Source: UKL13-2 sp038206765
GTDB lineage: Bacteria; Pseudomonadota; Gammaproteobacteria; Burkholderiales; Usitatibacteraceae
Assembly: GCA_038206765.1 (NCBI GenBank)
Contig: JBBRAM010000004.1
Coordinates: 62,001-126,000, forward strand
Length of the DNA: 64,000 nt
Direction: 5' to 3'
This document shows, piece after piece, positions 7,076-17,214 of the stretch. The translations under genes were made by a program, and so were the position numbers. The notes below the pieces were generated by a model, which worked only from the letters and a program-made list of their open reading frames with translations, had not been told where the DNA came from and searched no databases. The first letter of the stretch is position 1. Each line of letters opens with the position of its first letter.

Positions 7076-10000
7076 ACGAGCAATGCTTCGTTTTGTTCAC
7101 CCCGCAACAAATGGATTCGCATTTTCCCGCGGTAAAAAGGCTCAATTAAATTGTCTTGTTGCAATGCGTATTCATACACTGCAAATGCGGCATCCAATTC
7201 GCCTAGCTGTTCAAAGGTGTTGGCAAGCGTTTTAACCGCATTAATGAGCACGCTCGAAAAGCGTTCGCGAGCCGCCGCGAGCCATATTGCGTCGGAGTCT
7301 GACGCAGCTCCGGAGCCCGGTAGGTGCCCTAACAAGGCACCGCGATAAAGTGATATTAGACGAGCGTCATCGCCAATGTTCCCGCCATCTGCAATAACGC
7401 GTTTGGCAAACGTTAAAAATGTGGCGGTATCTAACCAAACCAATTCTTGATTGAGCACAATTCGCCCGTCGACTACGCGCAAGGCATCATCTACTGGGAT
7501 GAGTTTGCGCAAGCGGTGCAAGGTTGTGTCGAAGCTGGCTTTCGAATCCTCCAGCTTTTCCGTTGGCCAGAGTTCATCAATCATGGTGGATATGGCGATT
7601 CCCTCATAAGCCGCGCCCCCGCGTGTCGCGAGTATTTTTAGCATGTCGATTGGCTTTTTTTGAGCTTTCCCAGAGGTGGTCAAGGCAATCCCACCAATTT
7701 CAACTGAAAAACCACCGAGCGCATAGATTTTTACCTGCCAAGGCCAATGCTCGTCAGCATTGGCCGGTGGTGAGAAGCCGCGGCGTTGCACCATTTCACT
7801 CACGAACGGTACCGCGATTCCACGCCGCAACGCGTCTGCGCAAAGCCAAGCCATTTCAGGTGATGCGTAGAGCATTGCGTTGTAATGCTTTAGCCGCACC
7901 AATTCCGAAAATAAATCGGCAATAAGTTCATGGGTATCTGCGTGATTTTGCCAAGCGGCACGATGCGCTTTAAAGAACATGCCTACCGTCAACCATATTG
8001 CGGCGCGACCAGCGGGTGCGTGGCGGATTGCATCGCCTACACATGCGATCGCGCCGTCAATTTCGCCAAGTCGAAACAGACAAGTAGCCTCATTAATCGC
8101 GAACACATCCCTGAAATACTCATAGGCACCGCCATTCTTTGCGGCATTAATGGCTAGCCGGATTTCGTTTAGCGCTGTGCCTGGATCATTGCGCAATAAA
8201 GACAGCAGTGTCCTGCTTTGATAATAGTTTGCGATTACTTGGAGAGATGTCATCGACATCCATTTTTCAGCGTCCATTAAAAATTGCTGAGCCGCGATCA
8301 AGTCGCCGGCATTGCGCGCTGCTTTCATTTCTGAAATGGCAATTGGTACAAAATAGAGAGACAGTCCATGCTCGGTTGCAAGTTCTTTGCATTTTGCCGC
8401 TGCCGCATGTGACAAAGTAAGATATTTTGGTTGAGCCAGCATGTAACCGGCGTTGGCATAAAAGTCGCCTGATGATAGCAGCCACTCTGCACGGCGCGAG
8501 GTCGTCACAGTGCGGTCAGTCATGATGGTATTTATCTCATTGATAAATGCCATTGTCTCTTCAAATTTCCAAGTCCCCTCGGCGACGCGTAGTATCGGGG
8601 AGGCCGCCTGTAAGCGAACATTAAGATCAGTTGCAAAACCTTGAATGAGCATGACGCGCTTCACAATAGCGTCTTGGTGATCGAACGCGCGCCCCAACAT
8701 GATGTGACCATTTAACAGGCCCGTTAGGACGACAAGCTCGGTGTTGATGTCTTTAAACACTAAGTCAGGCGAGTAAGATTTATGCGCTTTATCAAGCCAG
8801 ACTTCCGACCCCTTTAACGAAATCCATCCTTGGGCAAGTTCGTTTAGTACGGAGGTGGCCGCCATCACGCAGCCGACGCGGTTTTCGGATAGGGAGAAAG
8901 CATGGTGGGCTTCTGAAAATGTTTTGAGAGAAAGGTTGTTGAAAGCGTACGACTGGGCAGTGCCCAGCCAGTAGGTAAGCCACGGATTGGCTTCAAGTTG
9001 CACGTCAGGAAATGCAGTCAACCAGCTAATAACTTGTTCGTGCCGACCCTCTGCCAGTGTTTGTTTTACAACTTGCAATACCAAACGTTCAGCGTGCTCC
9101 GAATATCCGGCATCGAGATAAGCCGTAACGGCAAGTTCGGGACGAGAAAACTGTTCCAGCAACCTGGCTGCATTCAAGCGGCGTTGTGTAATTGCTGCGG
9201 CTGATTCTCGCTCAATGGTGAGGCGGCGCAAAAACGCAGAGAACAATTGATGAATTTGGTAACCTTGTTCGTTATCGATCGGTTCGGCAGTGGCAGCGTG
9301 AAGCTCGATGAAAAATCCATCTTGCTCAAGTTTTCTGAGTAAATCTCCAGCGTTTTTTATACCGCTCGCAGACGCGGCGGTTTCGGCATTAAATTCTGGT
9401 AGCCACGCGCAATGATCCAGCACTTGCCTAACATCGGTTGGGAGTCGTTCATAAACCTGCAGCGCAAAAAATGTAAACAGTGCCTGGGCTTCATCAGGGT
9501 TGAAATTTATCGCGCTATCGGCTCCAATTTTCTGCGCTGAGAGCAACACAATTGCTGCTGGCCAGCCTTTTGTTAAGGCAAAAATCTCTGCCGACGATTT
9601 AGCCTCAGCCGGATTGAGCTGCATCACCAATGTATTGGTTTCATCCGCTGAAAAGGCAATACTCGTTGATTCCATGCGATAAACACGTTGCTCCCCAATT
9701 AAACCGATGAATGCAGCGGGTGGCGCATGATGGCTCAGCACATAAAAACGAATATCATCGGAAGCTTCATCGGCGAGCGCTGCGATAATTTCCTCGATGG
9801 GGCTATTAGCAACATTTTGAATATTGTCAAAAACCCAATGTGTCGGGCAGCCTGCCTTTCCGATCACTTGACGAGCGAACTGTCGGGCAAAGCGCGGCCA
9901 ATCATGGCGGTCTGATGCGTCGGGAAGACTGGCTTCGGGGCCACCAACCGCTGTGATTGCCATCCGCAAGAAATGAAAAAACGTGGTTGGCAACTGGTCA

Positions 10001-10266
10001 TCGGCATCAAGCTGCATCCACATCGGCTTAATATTTTTTGCCGAAAAATAACTTGCAATCAGCGTGGTTTTGCCGATTCCTGGCGGGCCGCTAACCCAAG
10101 TCACGGTTTTACCGCAATCAAGCCTTTCAATCAATCGATTGCGAATGATGGGGCTACGTAACTTTGGCGGGTTTAGCTTGGCGAGTCCGCGTTGCAGATT
10201 CTGGGAATCCGGCCCATATTTAGTGTGCTTTGTGACAGGCTTATTTTTTTTGGTTGTACCACTCAT
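6964..10266 (-). CDS. STAND-type ATPase regulator with C-terminal winged-helix and BTAD domains (paralogue 1)
   Basis: 1100 residues, cytoplasmic. P-loop GPPGIGKTT at residues 60-68 and Walker B-like WVFDNIQNV, as in MalT/AfsR-like signal-transduction ATPases. A long helical TPR-like sensor follows (about 350-850). The C-terminus is an OmpR/SARP-like winged helix (about 858-960, VKIYALGGFSVEIGG, KAQKKP, IDELWP, TLHRLRKL) and a BTAD helical domain (about 985-1090). There is no GerE helix-turn-helix, so DNA binding would rely on the winged helix. It lies 72 bp after the small HRW-family gene on the same strand and probably shares promoter P6. Paralogues are at 10789 and 17351. Confidence 0.88.
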   Translation of the reverse strand: MSGTTKKNKPVTKHTKYGPDSQNLQRGLAKLNPPKLRSPIIRNRLIERLDCGKTVTWVSGPPGIGKTTLIASYFSAKNIKPMWMQLDADDQLPTTFFHFLRMAITAVGGPEASLPDASDRHDWPRFARQFARQVIGKAGCPTHWVFDNIQNVANSPIEEIIAALADEASDDIRFYVLSHHAPPAAFIGLIGEQRVYRMESTSIAFSADETNTLVMQLNPAEAKSSAEIFALTKGWPAAIVLLSAQKIGADSAINFNPDEAQALFTFFALQVYERLPTDVRQVLDHCAWLPEFNAETAASASGIKNAGDLLRKLEQDGFFIELHAATAEPIDNEQGYQIHQLFSAFLRRLTIERESAAAITQRRLNAARLLEQFSRPELAVTAYLDAGYSEHAERLVLQVVKQTLAEGRHEQVISWLTAFPDVQLEANPWLTYWLGTAQSYAFNNLSLKTFSEAHHAFSLSENRVGCVMAATSVLNELAQGWISLKGSEVWLDKAHKSYSPDLVFKDINTELVVLTGLLNGHIMLGRAFDHQDAIVKRVMLIQGFATDLNVRLQAASPILRVAEGTWKFEETMAFINEINTIMTDRTVTTSRRAEWLLSSGDFYANAGYMLAQPKYLTLSHAAAAKCKELATEHGLSLYFVPIAISEMKAARNAGDLIAAQQFLMDAEKWMSMTSLQVIANYYQSRTLLSLLRNDPGTALNEIRLAINAAKNGGAYEYFRDVFAINEATCLFRLGEIDGAIACVGDAIRHAPAGRAAIWLTVGMFFKAHRAAWQNHADTHELIADLFSELVRLKHYNAMLYASPEMAWLCADALRRGIAVPFVSEMVQRRGFSPPANADEHWPWQVKIYALGGFSVEIGGIALTTSGKAQKKPIDMLKILATRGGAAYEGIAISTMIDELWPTEKLEDSKASFDTTLHRLRKLIPVDDALRVVDGRIVLNQELVWLDTATFLTFAKRVIADGGNIGDDARLISLYRGALLGHLPGSGAASDSDAIWLAAARERFSSVLINAVKTLANTFEQLGELDAAFAVYEYALQQDNLIEPFYRGKMRIHLLRGEQNEALLVYRRCKELLSLVLGVMPSAETTALRAAIGNPASVAPS

Positions 10267-10338
10267 AAATGATTTTACCAGCCCACCTAAATGCCCAGTA
10301 TTTGGATCCGACGGATGGTCATAGGTTGACCGCAGTGA

Positions 10339-10554
10339 TTAAATAATCCAGCGGTGCGAATGTGGAAAATAGGCAAGTCTTGATTCCCAAGCAACATCGT
10401 CCGTTGTGCGTGGTGAGGTGGTGAGCTCTAGCAGCGTTTCTAGTGCTGCTGCCTTGCATATAGGCTGGAGCGCGCCAACACGGGGCTGCGCTTGAGAAAA
10501 TTGGGTCATGCCAACTTGCACGTGAATTAAAAATGGCACTGGATTTGCCGACAT
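10339..10554 (-). CDS. Small HRW-family protein 1 (unrecognised family)
   Basis: 71 residues, no signal peptide or membrane segment. The start at 10554 is chosen because it is 25 bp from the -10 element of P6, exactly the spacing of its homologue at 53035. The last 31 residues align with that homologue almost throughout: LLELT, then W-[ED]-SRL-x-Y-x-PH-x-HRW near the C-terminus. The N-termini share MSxxPxPF-like starts but the middle differs. Conserved end plus variable middle could suit a precursor or a regulator peptide. It precedes a STAND regulator gene on the same strand. Family and function not recognised. Confidence 0.72.
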   Translation of the reverse strand: MSANPVPFLIHVQVGMTQFSQAQPRVGALQPICKAAALETLLELTTSPRTTDDVAWESRLAYFPHSHRWII

Positions 10555-10578
10555 GATTTTCACTTTTAAATGAAAGTG

Positions 10579-10606
10579 AGTCGAATTCGGCTGCAAGTGG
10601 GTTCAA
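10579..10606 (-). promoter_or_regulatory. ECF-type promoter motif P6 (HRW protein 1 / STAND regulator 1)
   Basis: On the minus strand TTGAACC-N16-CGACTCA, exact consensus. The -10 ends 25 bp from the HRW start codon. Confidence 0.8.
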
Positions 10607-10788
10607 AAAGAATGTAAACAAAATATTGACGTCGGCTTGAATTTTGTTAGAGTTCACTAGCTCTGCCGTATCTGTTGGGCAGCGGCTTAAGACTGCGCGG
10701 TATATTTGGGGCGATTATTTTATTGAAAATGCCGGCAGCTTCCAGTTACTATTTCGGAGGATAAATCCTATGCACTGGAGGATATTAG

Positions 10789-13700
10789 GTGGCAGCAAAA
10801 CGCAATTCCTTACCGGCAAAGTTAACGCCCCCACGAATCAGGAATCGCCTTGATCGGTCCCGGCTGTTTGCGATACTGACTGACGCTGAGCCAGCAGTTT
10901 GGATCTGCGGCCCACCGGGTTCTGGTAAATCGACCTTAGTCGCAAGTTATCTTTCTCATCAGGGCATTGTGCCGGTCTGGATTCAGCTTGATTCGGACGA
11001 CGCTGAACCCACAACGTTTTTCCACTTGTTAAGTATGGCTAAAGAGGCGGCCACCCGGCGTCGTATACCATTGCCGGCAATTGAAATTGATACGCGTTCC
11101 GACTGGCTTCGGTATGCACGCAACTTCGCAAGAGCACTATTCGCGGGTTTGCCAGCGGGTGCTGCGTTGGTGTTCGATGACGTGGAGAAGGTTGGCGGCG
11201 TGATGGATGAAATACTCGCGACGATCATTGCCGAATGCCCCGATTCGCAACGGGTTATTTTGCTTTCGCATCATCAGCCGCCCGCACCCTATGTCGATGC
11301 ATTGGCTAAGCGAAAAATGCAGATTCTGCTGCCCGCAATGCTGCGCTTTGATCCTGTTGAAAGCCGCCAGCTTATGTCGCTTTTGGGGAATGCTCAGGAC
11401 GATCCGGAGATGGATGTTATGGTTAGTACAGCGCAGGGCTGGGCCGCGGGTTTGGTGCTTCTTGCCAGCCAGCGCGGAACTGGGTCTACGTTACCATCAA
11501 CAGATGCCGGGCGTGAGCAGCTCGTTGAATATGTCTCGCGCCGTGTGCTTGCATGGATTCCGGCTAATGCACGCCAGATCGCGGCAAGTTGTGCATTTTT
11601 TCCTGATTTTGACGGTTCGCTCGCTTGCGCCGCAAGCGGCGATCCTAATGCAAGACAAATCATCGCCACGCTGCATCGAGATGGCTTTTTTATCGAAGAG
11701 CGCGGGAATGCGCGCGAAAATCGTTATGCGTGGCATGGCTTGGTTGCTGAGGCGTTACGCGACCAAGCCGGGCTACCTGGCTCCCAAAGTAGGCGCCAAG
11801 CTGAAACGAAAGCCGCGAGGCTACTAGTGCAAGATAATCGACCCGAGGCGGGCATTTCACTATTACTAATTGCCGAGGCTTTCGCCGAGGCTGCGAGCAC
11901 TATTCTGCTTTCCGCATCGGATATGGTGGCGCGCGGACGTAATGAGCAATTGGCAAAATGGATTGAGCTACTTCCGTCAGAATTTATGCGGCTTGATCCA
12001 TGGCTTGCTTATTGGAGGGGAATCGCAACTTCGTCGTATAACGAGCAAGTTTCTCTCATTGCGTTCAGCGATGCCTATGACCGGTTTGTCCAAGCAAACG
12101 ATCAACTTGGGATGGTGCTGGCCGCGGCGGGGGCATTGGACGCGATTGATGTTGGGGGGCAAAGTTTTCGGGGTATTGAGGAGTGGGCAACCCGATTGAC
12201 TAGTGCGCTATCGCCGCAGCCAGAATTTCCAACCGCGATTTTTGAATTGCGAGCATTAGCTGGTGCCATTTTTGGACTTTCTCGTGTTGGGCAAAGCCCA
12301 GACTGGTTTGGCAACTGGGCCGTGCGTTTGCAGGATTTGATCGTCGCGGCAAACAATCCGTCTTTGGCGTTGCATGCTGCGACCAACCGGCTATTCTTAT
12401 TTCACGATAAACGGGAGTATCTGGAAGCTATCTTGTTTGCAAATTTTATTGAACGTCATGTTGACTTCAGTCAAATTCACGTTGGCAGAGTGTCGTACTG
12501 GCTATTCAGCTATGCACGGCTGCTTCAAGCCGCCGGTGAAACCCTTGGGCAGCCCGAGCTGCTTGTCAAAGCGCAACGATGCCGACGTGATGCTATTTTA
12601 ATGGCGGAACGTTATTCGTTGACCGCAATGCAAATTATTATTGGTCATACTGAGGTTGCCGCGTCACTCAATGCTGAAAATTTCGCTTTGGCAAAGCAAG
12701 TTTTAGAAAAAATTGAACCGTTGCTGAATTCGCGCTTAGTTTGGTGGCTTGCGTGGCAACATCACGGGCATGCAAAGCTAGAACTTGCCCTACAGCGCCC
12801 AGCAGAAGCGCTTGAGCACATGCGCAACGTATTCAAATATGCGGAACAGGCTGGTGCGCCACAGTATATTTTTCGTCCATATCATTTGACCATTGCGATT
12901 TGCCTCATTAGTTTGCAGCGTTACGACGAGGCTATAGCGCACTTGAACGCGGGTGATGAACAATCAAACAGCGGACCGGATCGCCGATTCCATACTGTAC
13001 GGCTGTTTGCTGATGCAATGACATTGATGGATGAGAGCACACCGGGCGCGCTGACGGCACTTCGCGATTTCGTTTTGCGAATGTCAGATGCCGGATATCT
13101 TTGGATTTTTGTGCGCCCATTGCTGGCGCGAATATGTGCCAAGGCCATTCGATACGGAGTTGAGATAGAGCTGGTCTGTGGCCTAATTGCCGAACGAAAA
13201 TTACTGCCACCTCCAGATGCCAACTATTCATGGCCATGGCCAGTTAAAATCGAAGCGCTAGGTGGATTTCGGATATCTGTTTACGGTGAATTACTTAAGT
13301 TTGACGGCAAGGCCCAAAAAAAGCCGTTTGATCTACTGAAGCTATTGATTGCGCGAACAGCATCAAATCCGTCTGCCTCCTACGGCGGTGCCGGTATTAC
13401 TGAAGTAATCGACGAGCTTTGGCCTGAGCTAGAAGCCAAAGATCCAAAGGCATCGTTTGATATTGCGCTACACCGGTTGCGTAAGTTGCTTACCGTAGAT
13501 CAAGTCATTACGGTTGCAGACGGATGTGCCAGCCTGAACCCGGCGCTGGTTTGGTGCGATGCGATTCATTTTAGCCGCGCTTGTGAGGCTAATCTCAAGT
13601 CTGTAAAGGTTAAATTCAATACTTGGGATGAACTTAGCTTTAATGAATATCGAGGCTCACTGTTCGGTGATAAAGAAGTTGCTGACTGGGCTTTCTCTGC

Positions 13701-13983
13701 GCGCGAGCGTTTGGCAAATCTGTTCATAAAATTGGTCAGCCTGCGCGGCGCGGCATTGGAAGAAGCAAGGCATTTTGCGGAGGCAATTAAAGTATACGAG
13801 CGTGGGATTGAACAAGATAACCTGGTCGATCCGTTCTATCGCGGCCTGATGCGTTGCCATCTGGCATTAGGCGAACCAGCCGAGGCTATCCGCGCGTACC
13901 GACGCTGTCGCGAGATTCTTTCAGTCGTGCTGGGGGTTGAGCCGTCCGAAGAAACGCGCGAATTACGCGCAACGATGACGTAG
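10789..13983 (+). CDS. STAND-type ATPase regulator with winged-helix and BTAD domains (paralogue 2)
   Basis: 1064 residues from GTG 10789, preceded by CTGGAGGA at good spacing; an overlapping ATG frame at 10770 is short and not credible. P-loop GPPGSGKST at 41-49, Walker B-like ALVFDDVEKV, TPR-like middle, then a winged helix from about 815 (VKIEALGGFRISVYG, KAQKKPFDLLKLL, IDELWP, ALHRLRKLL) and BTAD to the end. Divergent from paralogue 1. Unlike paralogue 1 it has no TTGAACC-N16-CGACT promoter that I can find. Its stop is 7 bp from the stop of the convergent GGDEF-EAL gene. Confidence 0.88.
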   Translation: MAAKRNSLPAKLTPPRIRNRLDRSRLFAILTDAEPAVWICGPPGSGKSTLVASYLSHQGIVPVWIQLDSDDAEPTTFFHLLSMAKEAATRRRIPLPAIEIDTRSDWLRYARNFARALFAGLPAGAALVFDDVEKVGGVMDEILATIIAECPDSQRVILLSHHQPPAPYVDALAKRKMQILLPAMLRFDPVESRQLMSLLGNAQDDPEMDVMVSTAQGWAAGLVLLASQRGTGSTLPSTDAGREQLVEYVSRRVLAWIPANARQIAASCAFFPDFDGSLACAASGDPNARQIIATLHRDGFFIEERGNARENRYAWHGLVAEALRDQAGLPGSQSRRQAETKAARLLVQDNRPEAGISLLLIAEAFAEAASTILLSASDMVARGRNEQLAKWIELLPSEFMRLDPWLAYWRGIATSSYNEQVSLIAFSDAYDRFVQANDQLGMVLAAAGALDAIDVGGQSFRGIEEWATRLTSALSPQPEFPTAIFELRALAGAIFGLSRVGQSPDWFGNWAVRLQDLIVAANNPSLALHAATNRLFLFHDKREYLEAILFANFIERHVDFSQIHVGRVSYWLFSYARLLQAAGETLGQPELLVKAQRCRRDAILMAERYSLTAMQIIIGHTEVAASLNAENFALAKQVLEKIEPLLNSRLVWWLAWQHHGHAKLELALQRPAEALEHMRNVFKYAEQAGAPQYIFRPYHLTIAICLISLQRYDEAIAHLNAGDEQSNSGPDRRFHTVRLFADAMTLMDESTPGALTALRDFVLRMSDAGYLWIFVRPLLARICAKAIRYGVEIELVCGLIAERKLLPPPDANYSWPWPVKIEALGGFRISVYGELLKFDGKAQKKPFDLLKLLIARTASNPSASYGGAGITEVIDELWPELEAKDPKASFDIALHRLRKLLTVDQVITVADGCASLNPALVWCDAIHFSRACEANLKSVKVKFNTWDELSFNEYRGSLFGDKEVADWAFSARERLANLFIKLVSLRGAALEEARHFAEAIKVYERGIEQDNLVDPFYRGLMRCHLALGEPAEAIRAYRRCREILSVVLGVEPSEETRELRATMT

Positions 13984-13990
13984 ACTGAGG

Positions 13991-16141
13991 CTACATCGAG
14001 GCCTGAAAACGGCTAATGGTTTTCACATGCTTACAGGGCTCTAGATTCGTTAGCCAATTTGCCAAGGTCGTTGCTGGCAACGGTTTTGCGAAGTGGAATC
14101 CTTGAAAATTTTGGCAGCCCAGCGCCTCTAATATCTGTACTTGCGCTAATTTCTCTACGCCTTCAGCGATAGGTTTTAACCCCATATTATTGGCCAAATC
14201 TAAGATGGCGCTAACAATGGCTTTGCTTGACGATTCTCTGTCAAGCGATTCAATAAACGACTGATCAATTTTGAGCGTTGAGACGGGTAAGCGGTGAAGT
14301 TGACCAAGGCTCGAGTGTCCCGTGCCAAAGTCATCAATCGCAATACGAATGCCGAATGACTCCAATTTCTTTAAGGTAGAAATAACTTCTTCAATATTGG
14401 CCATCACCGTGGTTTCGGTAATTTCCAAAATGATTAACGATGCCGGCAAATCAGCGGCAGCCAGTGCCGTGATGAGTTTGCTAATAAAGCGATCGCCTGC
14501 TTGTAACTGCAGCGGCGAAATATTGATAGAAATAGGCACCAACACCAGTCCTTGTGCTTTCCAGTTGCGTATATCAGCGATGACTTGTTTTAAGACCCAA
14601 TCGCCTATTTCCTGAATGAGTCCAATTTCTTCTGCAATCGGTATAAAACGCGATGGAGAGATGCTGCCAAGCTCAGGGTGTTGCCAACGTATTAGCGCCT
14701 CAGCGCTGCGTAGCGACACGGTGGATGAAGTTTCTGTGCATACGATAGGTTGATACACCAGCGAAAATTGATGCTGGTTAATCGCTTTGCGAAGCCCGTT
14801 TTCGATCAGTAGCTGTTCATTCACGCGCTCTCCGAGATGGGCTGTGAAAAATTCAATGCGATTTCGTCCACGCTCCTTGGCAAAATACATGGCAGTGTCT
14901 GAATTTTGTAACAGTGCGTGCTCGGCCAGTCCGTCGTCCGGATACACGGCAATCCCGATACTGGCGGTAACCGACAGCATGCGCGATGAAGTCGTAATCG
15001 GCGCAGCAATACTCACCAGAAGTTTTTGTGCGATCAATGATGCCACCTCATTGTTGGCGATATCTTCGATGAGCACGGCAAATTTGTCGCCACCCACGCG
15101 TGCGACCGTATCGCGCAGGCGTGAGCCGGCGTGGATGCGTGCGCCGACGACACGAATCAACTCGTCACCAATCGGATGCCCGAGCGAATCATTGATGAGT
15201 TTAAAACGATCAATGTCGAGGAACAGCAGCGCCAATCGCGAATGGCGGCTGCGCGCGTTCTCAATGGCATTGGCTAAACGTGCGACTAATTGAGAACGAT
15301 TCGGTAATGAGGTTAACGGGTCGCGGGTGATAAGGTGCTGAATCCGGCTATCCGTCAATTTGCTCTTGCTAATATCGAGCGCCGTGCCACGGTAGCCAAT
15401 AATATCGCCGGCTTCGTTATGTATTGGCTTTCCATTTAACCGCTGCCAGATGACGGCTGTATCCGCCCGCAATGCAGTGTATTCAAGGCTAAAGAGCAGG
15501 TTTCCAGAATGTTCGTGGGTGCGCATGAGTGCGCGAATTCGCTGGGCATCATAGGCAGGCACAAAATCGGCGAAGTTGCGTCCGATGAGTGCGGCCATGG
15601 GATAGCCCAAGATCTCCTCAGCGCGCGGCGACATATATAAAATAACGCCGCTTTTATCGGTTTCCCAAGCGTACTCTCCGGTCGATTCAAGTAGGTCGCG
15701 CAATCGATTATCGTTTGTGGCTAGTTTATCTTGGGCAACTTTGGTCTCGGTGATATCGCGGCTGATGCCGCGATAGCCCGAAAATTTTCCCGCTTTGTCG
15801 AACCACGGCTCACCGCTGTCTAAATACCAGCGCGGGTTACCGTCCAAGCCTAGGCGACCGATGAGTAAATTCTGAAATGATCGGTGCGAACGGAGTTCCT
15901 TACGATGGTGCTCCCAAGCGGCGGCATCAATGTTAAGTGCAGGTAGTTCCCAACGTGTTTTGCCTAAAAAGCTTTTCGGATGTAGGCCCTGGGAGCCGTC
16001 TAAATTGCCCGATAAAAAGGTAAAGCGAAATGATATGTCCTGCTCCCAATATTGGTCTCCCAGCATGCGTAGTAGACCATCGAGCCGCATCAGAGGACGA
16101 TCCGTGTCGGCATTTGTCTGTTTTTTCTCTGTCGTTCCCAT
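13991..16141 (-). CDS. PAS-PAS-GGDEF-EAL cyclic-di-GMP protein, probably phosphodiesterase
   Basis: 716 residues, soluble. Two PAS domains (about 20-140 and 150-265) precede GGDEF and EAL domains. The cyclase signature reads GGDKF (about 350) instead of GG[DE]EF, so diguanylate cyclase activity is unlikely. The EAL domain keeps its catalytic set: EAL in SAEALIRW (about 482), NISPLQLQ, EITET, DDFGTG, LKIDQSF, EGVE and the QGFHFAKPLP end. It should therefore hydrolyse c-di-GMP, with the GGDEF part perhaps a GTP-responsive regulator. No membrane segment, so PAS input is likely cytoplasmic. Confidence 0.9.
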   Translation of the reverse strand: MGTTEKKQTNADTDRPLMRLDGLLRMLGDQYWEQDISFRFTFLSGNLDGSQGLHPKSFLGKTRWELPALNIDAAAWEHHRKELRSHRSFQNLLIGRLGLDGNPRWYLDSGEPWFDKAGKFSGYRGISRDITETKVAQDKLATNDNRLRDLLESTGEYAWETDKSGVILYMSPRAEEILGYPMAALIGRNFADFVPAYDAQRIRALMRTHEHSGNLLFSLEYTALRADTAVIWQRLNGKPIHNEAGDIIGYRGTALDISKSKLTDSRIQHLITRDPLTSLPNRSQLVARLANAIENARSRHSRLALLFLDIDRFKLINDSLGHPIGDELIRVVGARIHAGSRLRDTVARVGGDKFAVLIEDIANNEVASLIAQKLLVSIAAPITTSSRMLSVTASIGIAVYPDDGLAEHALLQNSDTAMYFAKERGRNRIEFFTAHLGERVNEQLLIENGLRKAINQHQFSLVYQPIVCTETSSTVSLRSAEALIRWQHPELGSISPSRFIPIAEEIGLIQEIGDWVLKQVIADIRNWKAQGLVLVPISINISPLQLQAGDRFISKLITALAAADLPASLIILEITETTVMANIEEVISTLKKLESFGIRIAIDDFGTGHSSLGQLHRLPVSTLKIDQSFIESLDRESSSKAIVSAILDLANNMGLKPIAEGVEKLAQVQILEALGCQNFQGFHFAKPLPATTLANWLTNLEPCKHVKTISRFQASM

Positions 16142-16405
16142 GCGCTGCTGACCTTTAATTATTGTAGTTAAAATTTACGAAATCCAATGGTGCCGTCCAA
16201 ATTGTTTGCACACTAACCTAAACTGAATACGCAAAATATTGAGCATGATCTGCGAGATACTACAAAAATCAAACCCTAGTCTCTGCGCGCTAATTCAGCC
16301 GAAAGTGGCTAGAATCCCCCGTCAAATGGCGCGATACGTTTTTAAATCGGCTTCATCTGGCTTTGCAAACAGATTTAATTGGCCAAGTTCATTGCGCAGC
16401 TAAAA

Positions 16406-17029
16406 TCAATGCGATACCAAGTCGGCCAAGCCGCAGGCATTGCGTCCCAGCAAAATTTTTAACTTGCGTCTGGCATGAAATAACCGGGTCTTGACGGTAT
16501 TTTCTGGAACGCCCTGAATCTGAGCAATTTCAGCCAACGATAAATCTTGGTAAAAAACCAGATGAATACATTCCTGCTGTTCTAACGGAAGTCGCTTGAT
16601 GCAGGCATCAAGTTGCAGCCGGGTTTCTTCTGCGGCTAACTGGTCATGCGCTGACATGGCATCGTCCGCAATCTCCATGCCGGTGCTTTCGTCGTAAGGT
16701 ACAAAGCGGGCGCGGCGGCGCACTTCATCAAGCGCTTTATGTCGGGCAATTCCTAATATCCACGTGCTGACCGATGATCCACCGCTAAAACGCGCAGCGT
16801 TTTTCCAAACTTCAAACATAGTTTCGACAACGATCCCTTCAGCAAGATCGCGATCATCGACGTGCCGCAGTGCAAATGCAAAAATTTTGCGGTTTATATG
16901 GCTATAAAGCTCAGCCAGCGCCTGTTGATCCTGATTGGCGACGCGAACCATCAGTGTTGCCAGTGGATCTGCCGGCGGGGTTTGGCGGGCTTGCAGAACG
17001 GGCATTGATAGGATCGAGGCACTCATCAT
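16406..17029 (-). CDS. Second ECF-family sigma factor
   Basis: 207 residues. Region 2 (ETMFEVWKNAARFSGG, STWILGIARHKALDEVRRR) and region 4 (LPLEQQECIHLVFYQDLSLAEIAQ, NTVKTRLFHARRKLK) closely resemble the sigma factor at 4009, so the two are paralogues. It starts within the stop of the 62-codon gene upstream (4-bp overlap). No anti-sigma gene is adjacent: downstream is a 264-bp gap and then the GGDEF-EAL gene. I find no TTGAACC-N16-CGACT motif before this pair, so it may answer to another signal or share the first anti-sigma. A later start (Met2 or Met9) is possible. Confidence 0.9.
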   Translation of the reverse strand: MMSASILSMPVLQARQTPPADPLATLMVRVANQDQQALAELYSHINRKIFAFALRHVDDRDLAEGIVVETMFEVWKNAARFSGGSSVSTWILGIARHKALDEVRRRARFVPYDESTGMEIADDAMSAHDQLAAEETRLQLDACIKRLPLEQQECIHLVFYQDLSLAEIAQIQGVPENTVKTRLFHARRKLKILLGRNACGLADLVSH

Positions 17030-17214
17030 GCTTCGCTCTGCTTACTGGCACTTTTAGGCGCTGCACCGACCACGTCCGCATCGAGCAATTGCAAAAGCTC
17101 ACCTTGGCTATGAAAAGATGTGCGCGCTCCCGTTGCGATTGATTCCAATGTGCCGATGACCGCTGCTTTTCCCGCGTCTGACCGGCGGTAAATCCGAATA
17201 ACAAAACTTTCCAT
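17026..17214 (-). CDS. Small conserved protein coupled to the second ECF sigma
   Basis: 62 residues, starting MESFVIRIYRR, with no signal peptide or membrane segment. The ribosome site AGGGAG lies 6 nt before the ATG. Its stop overlaps the sigma start, so the two are translationally coupled. Short proteins starting MExxVxRIYRR and ending in a deLLxLL-like helix are, from memory, widespread in proteobacteria but have no function I can name. The position suggests a co-regulator of the sigma factor; that is inference. Confidence 0.7.
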   Translation of the reverse strand: MESFVIRIYRRSDAGKAAVIGTLESIATGARTSFHSQGELLQLLDADVVGAAPKSASKQSEA

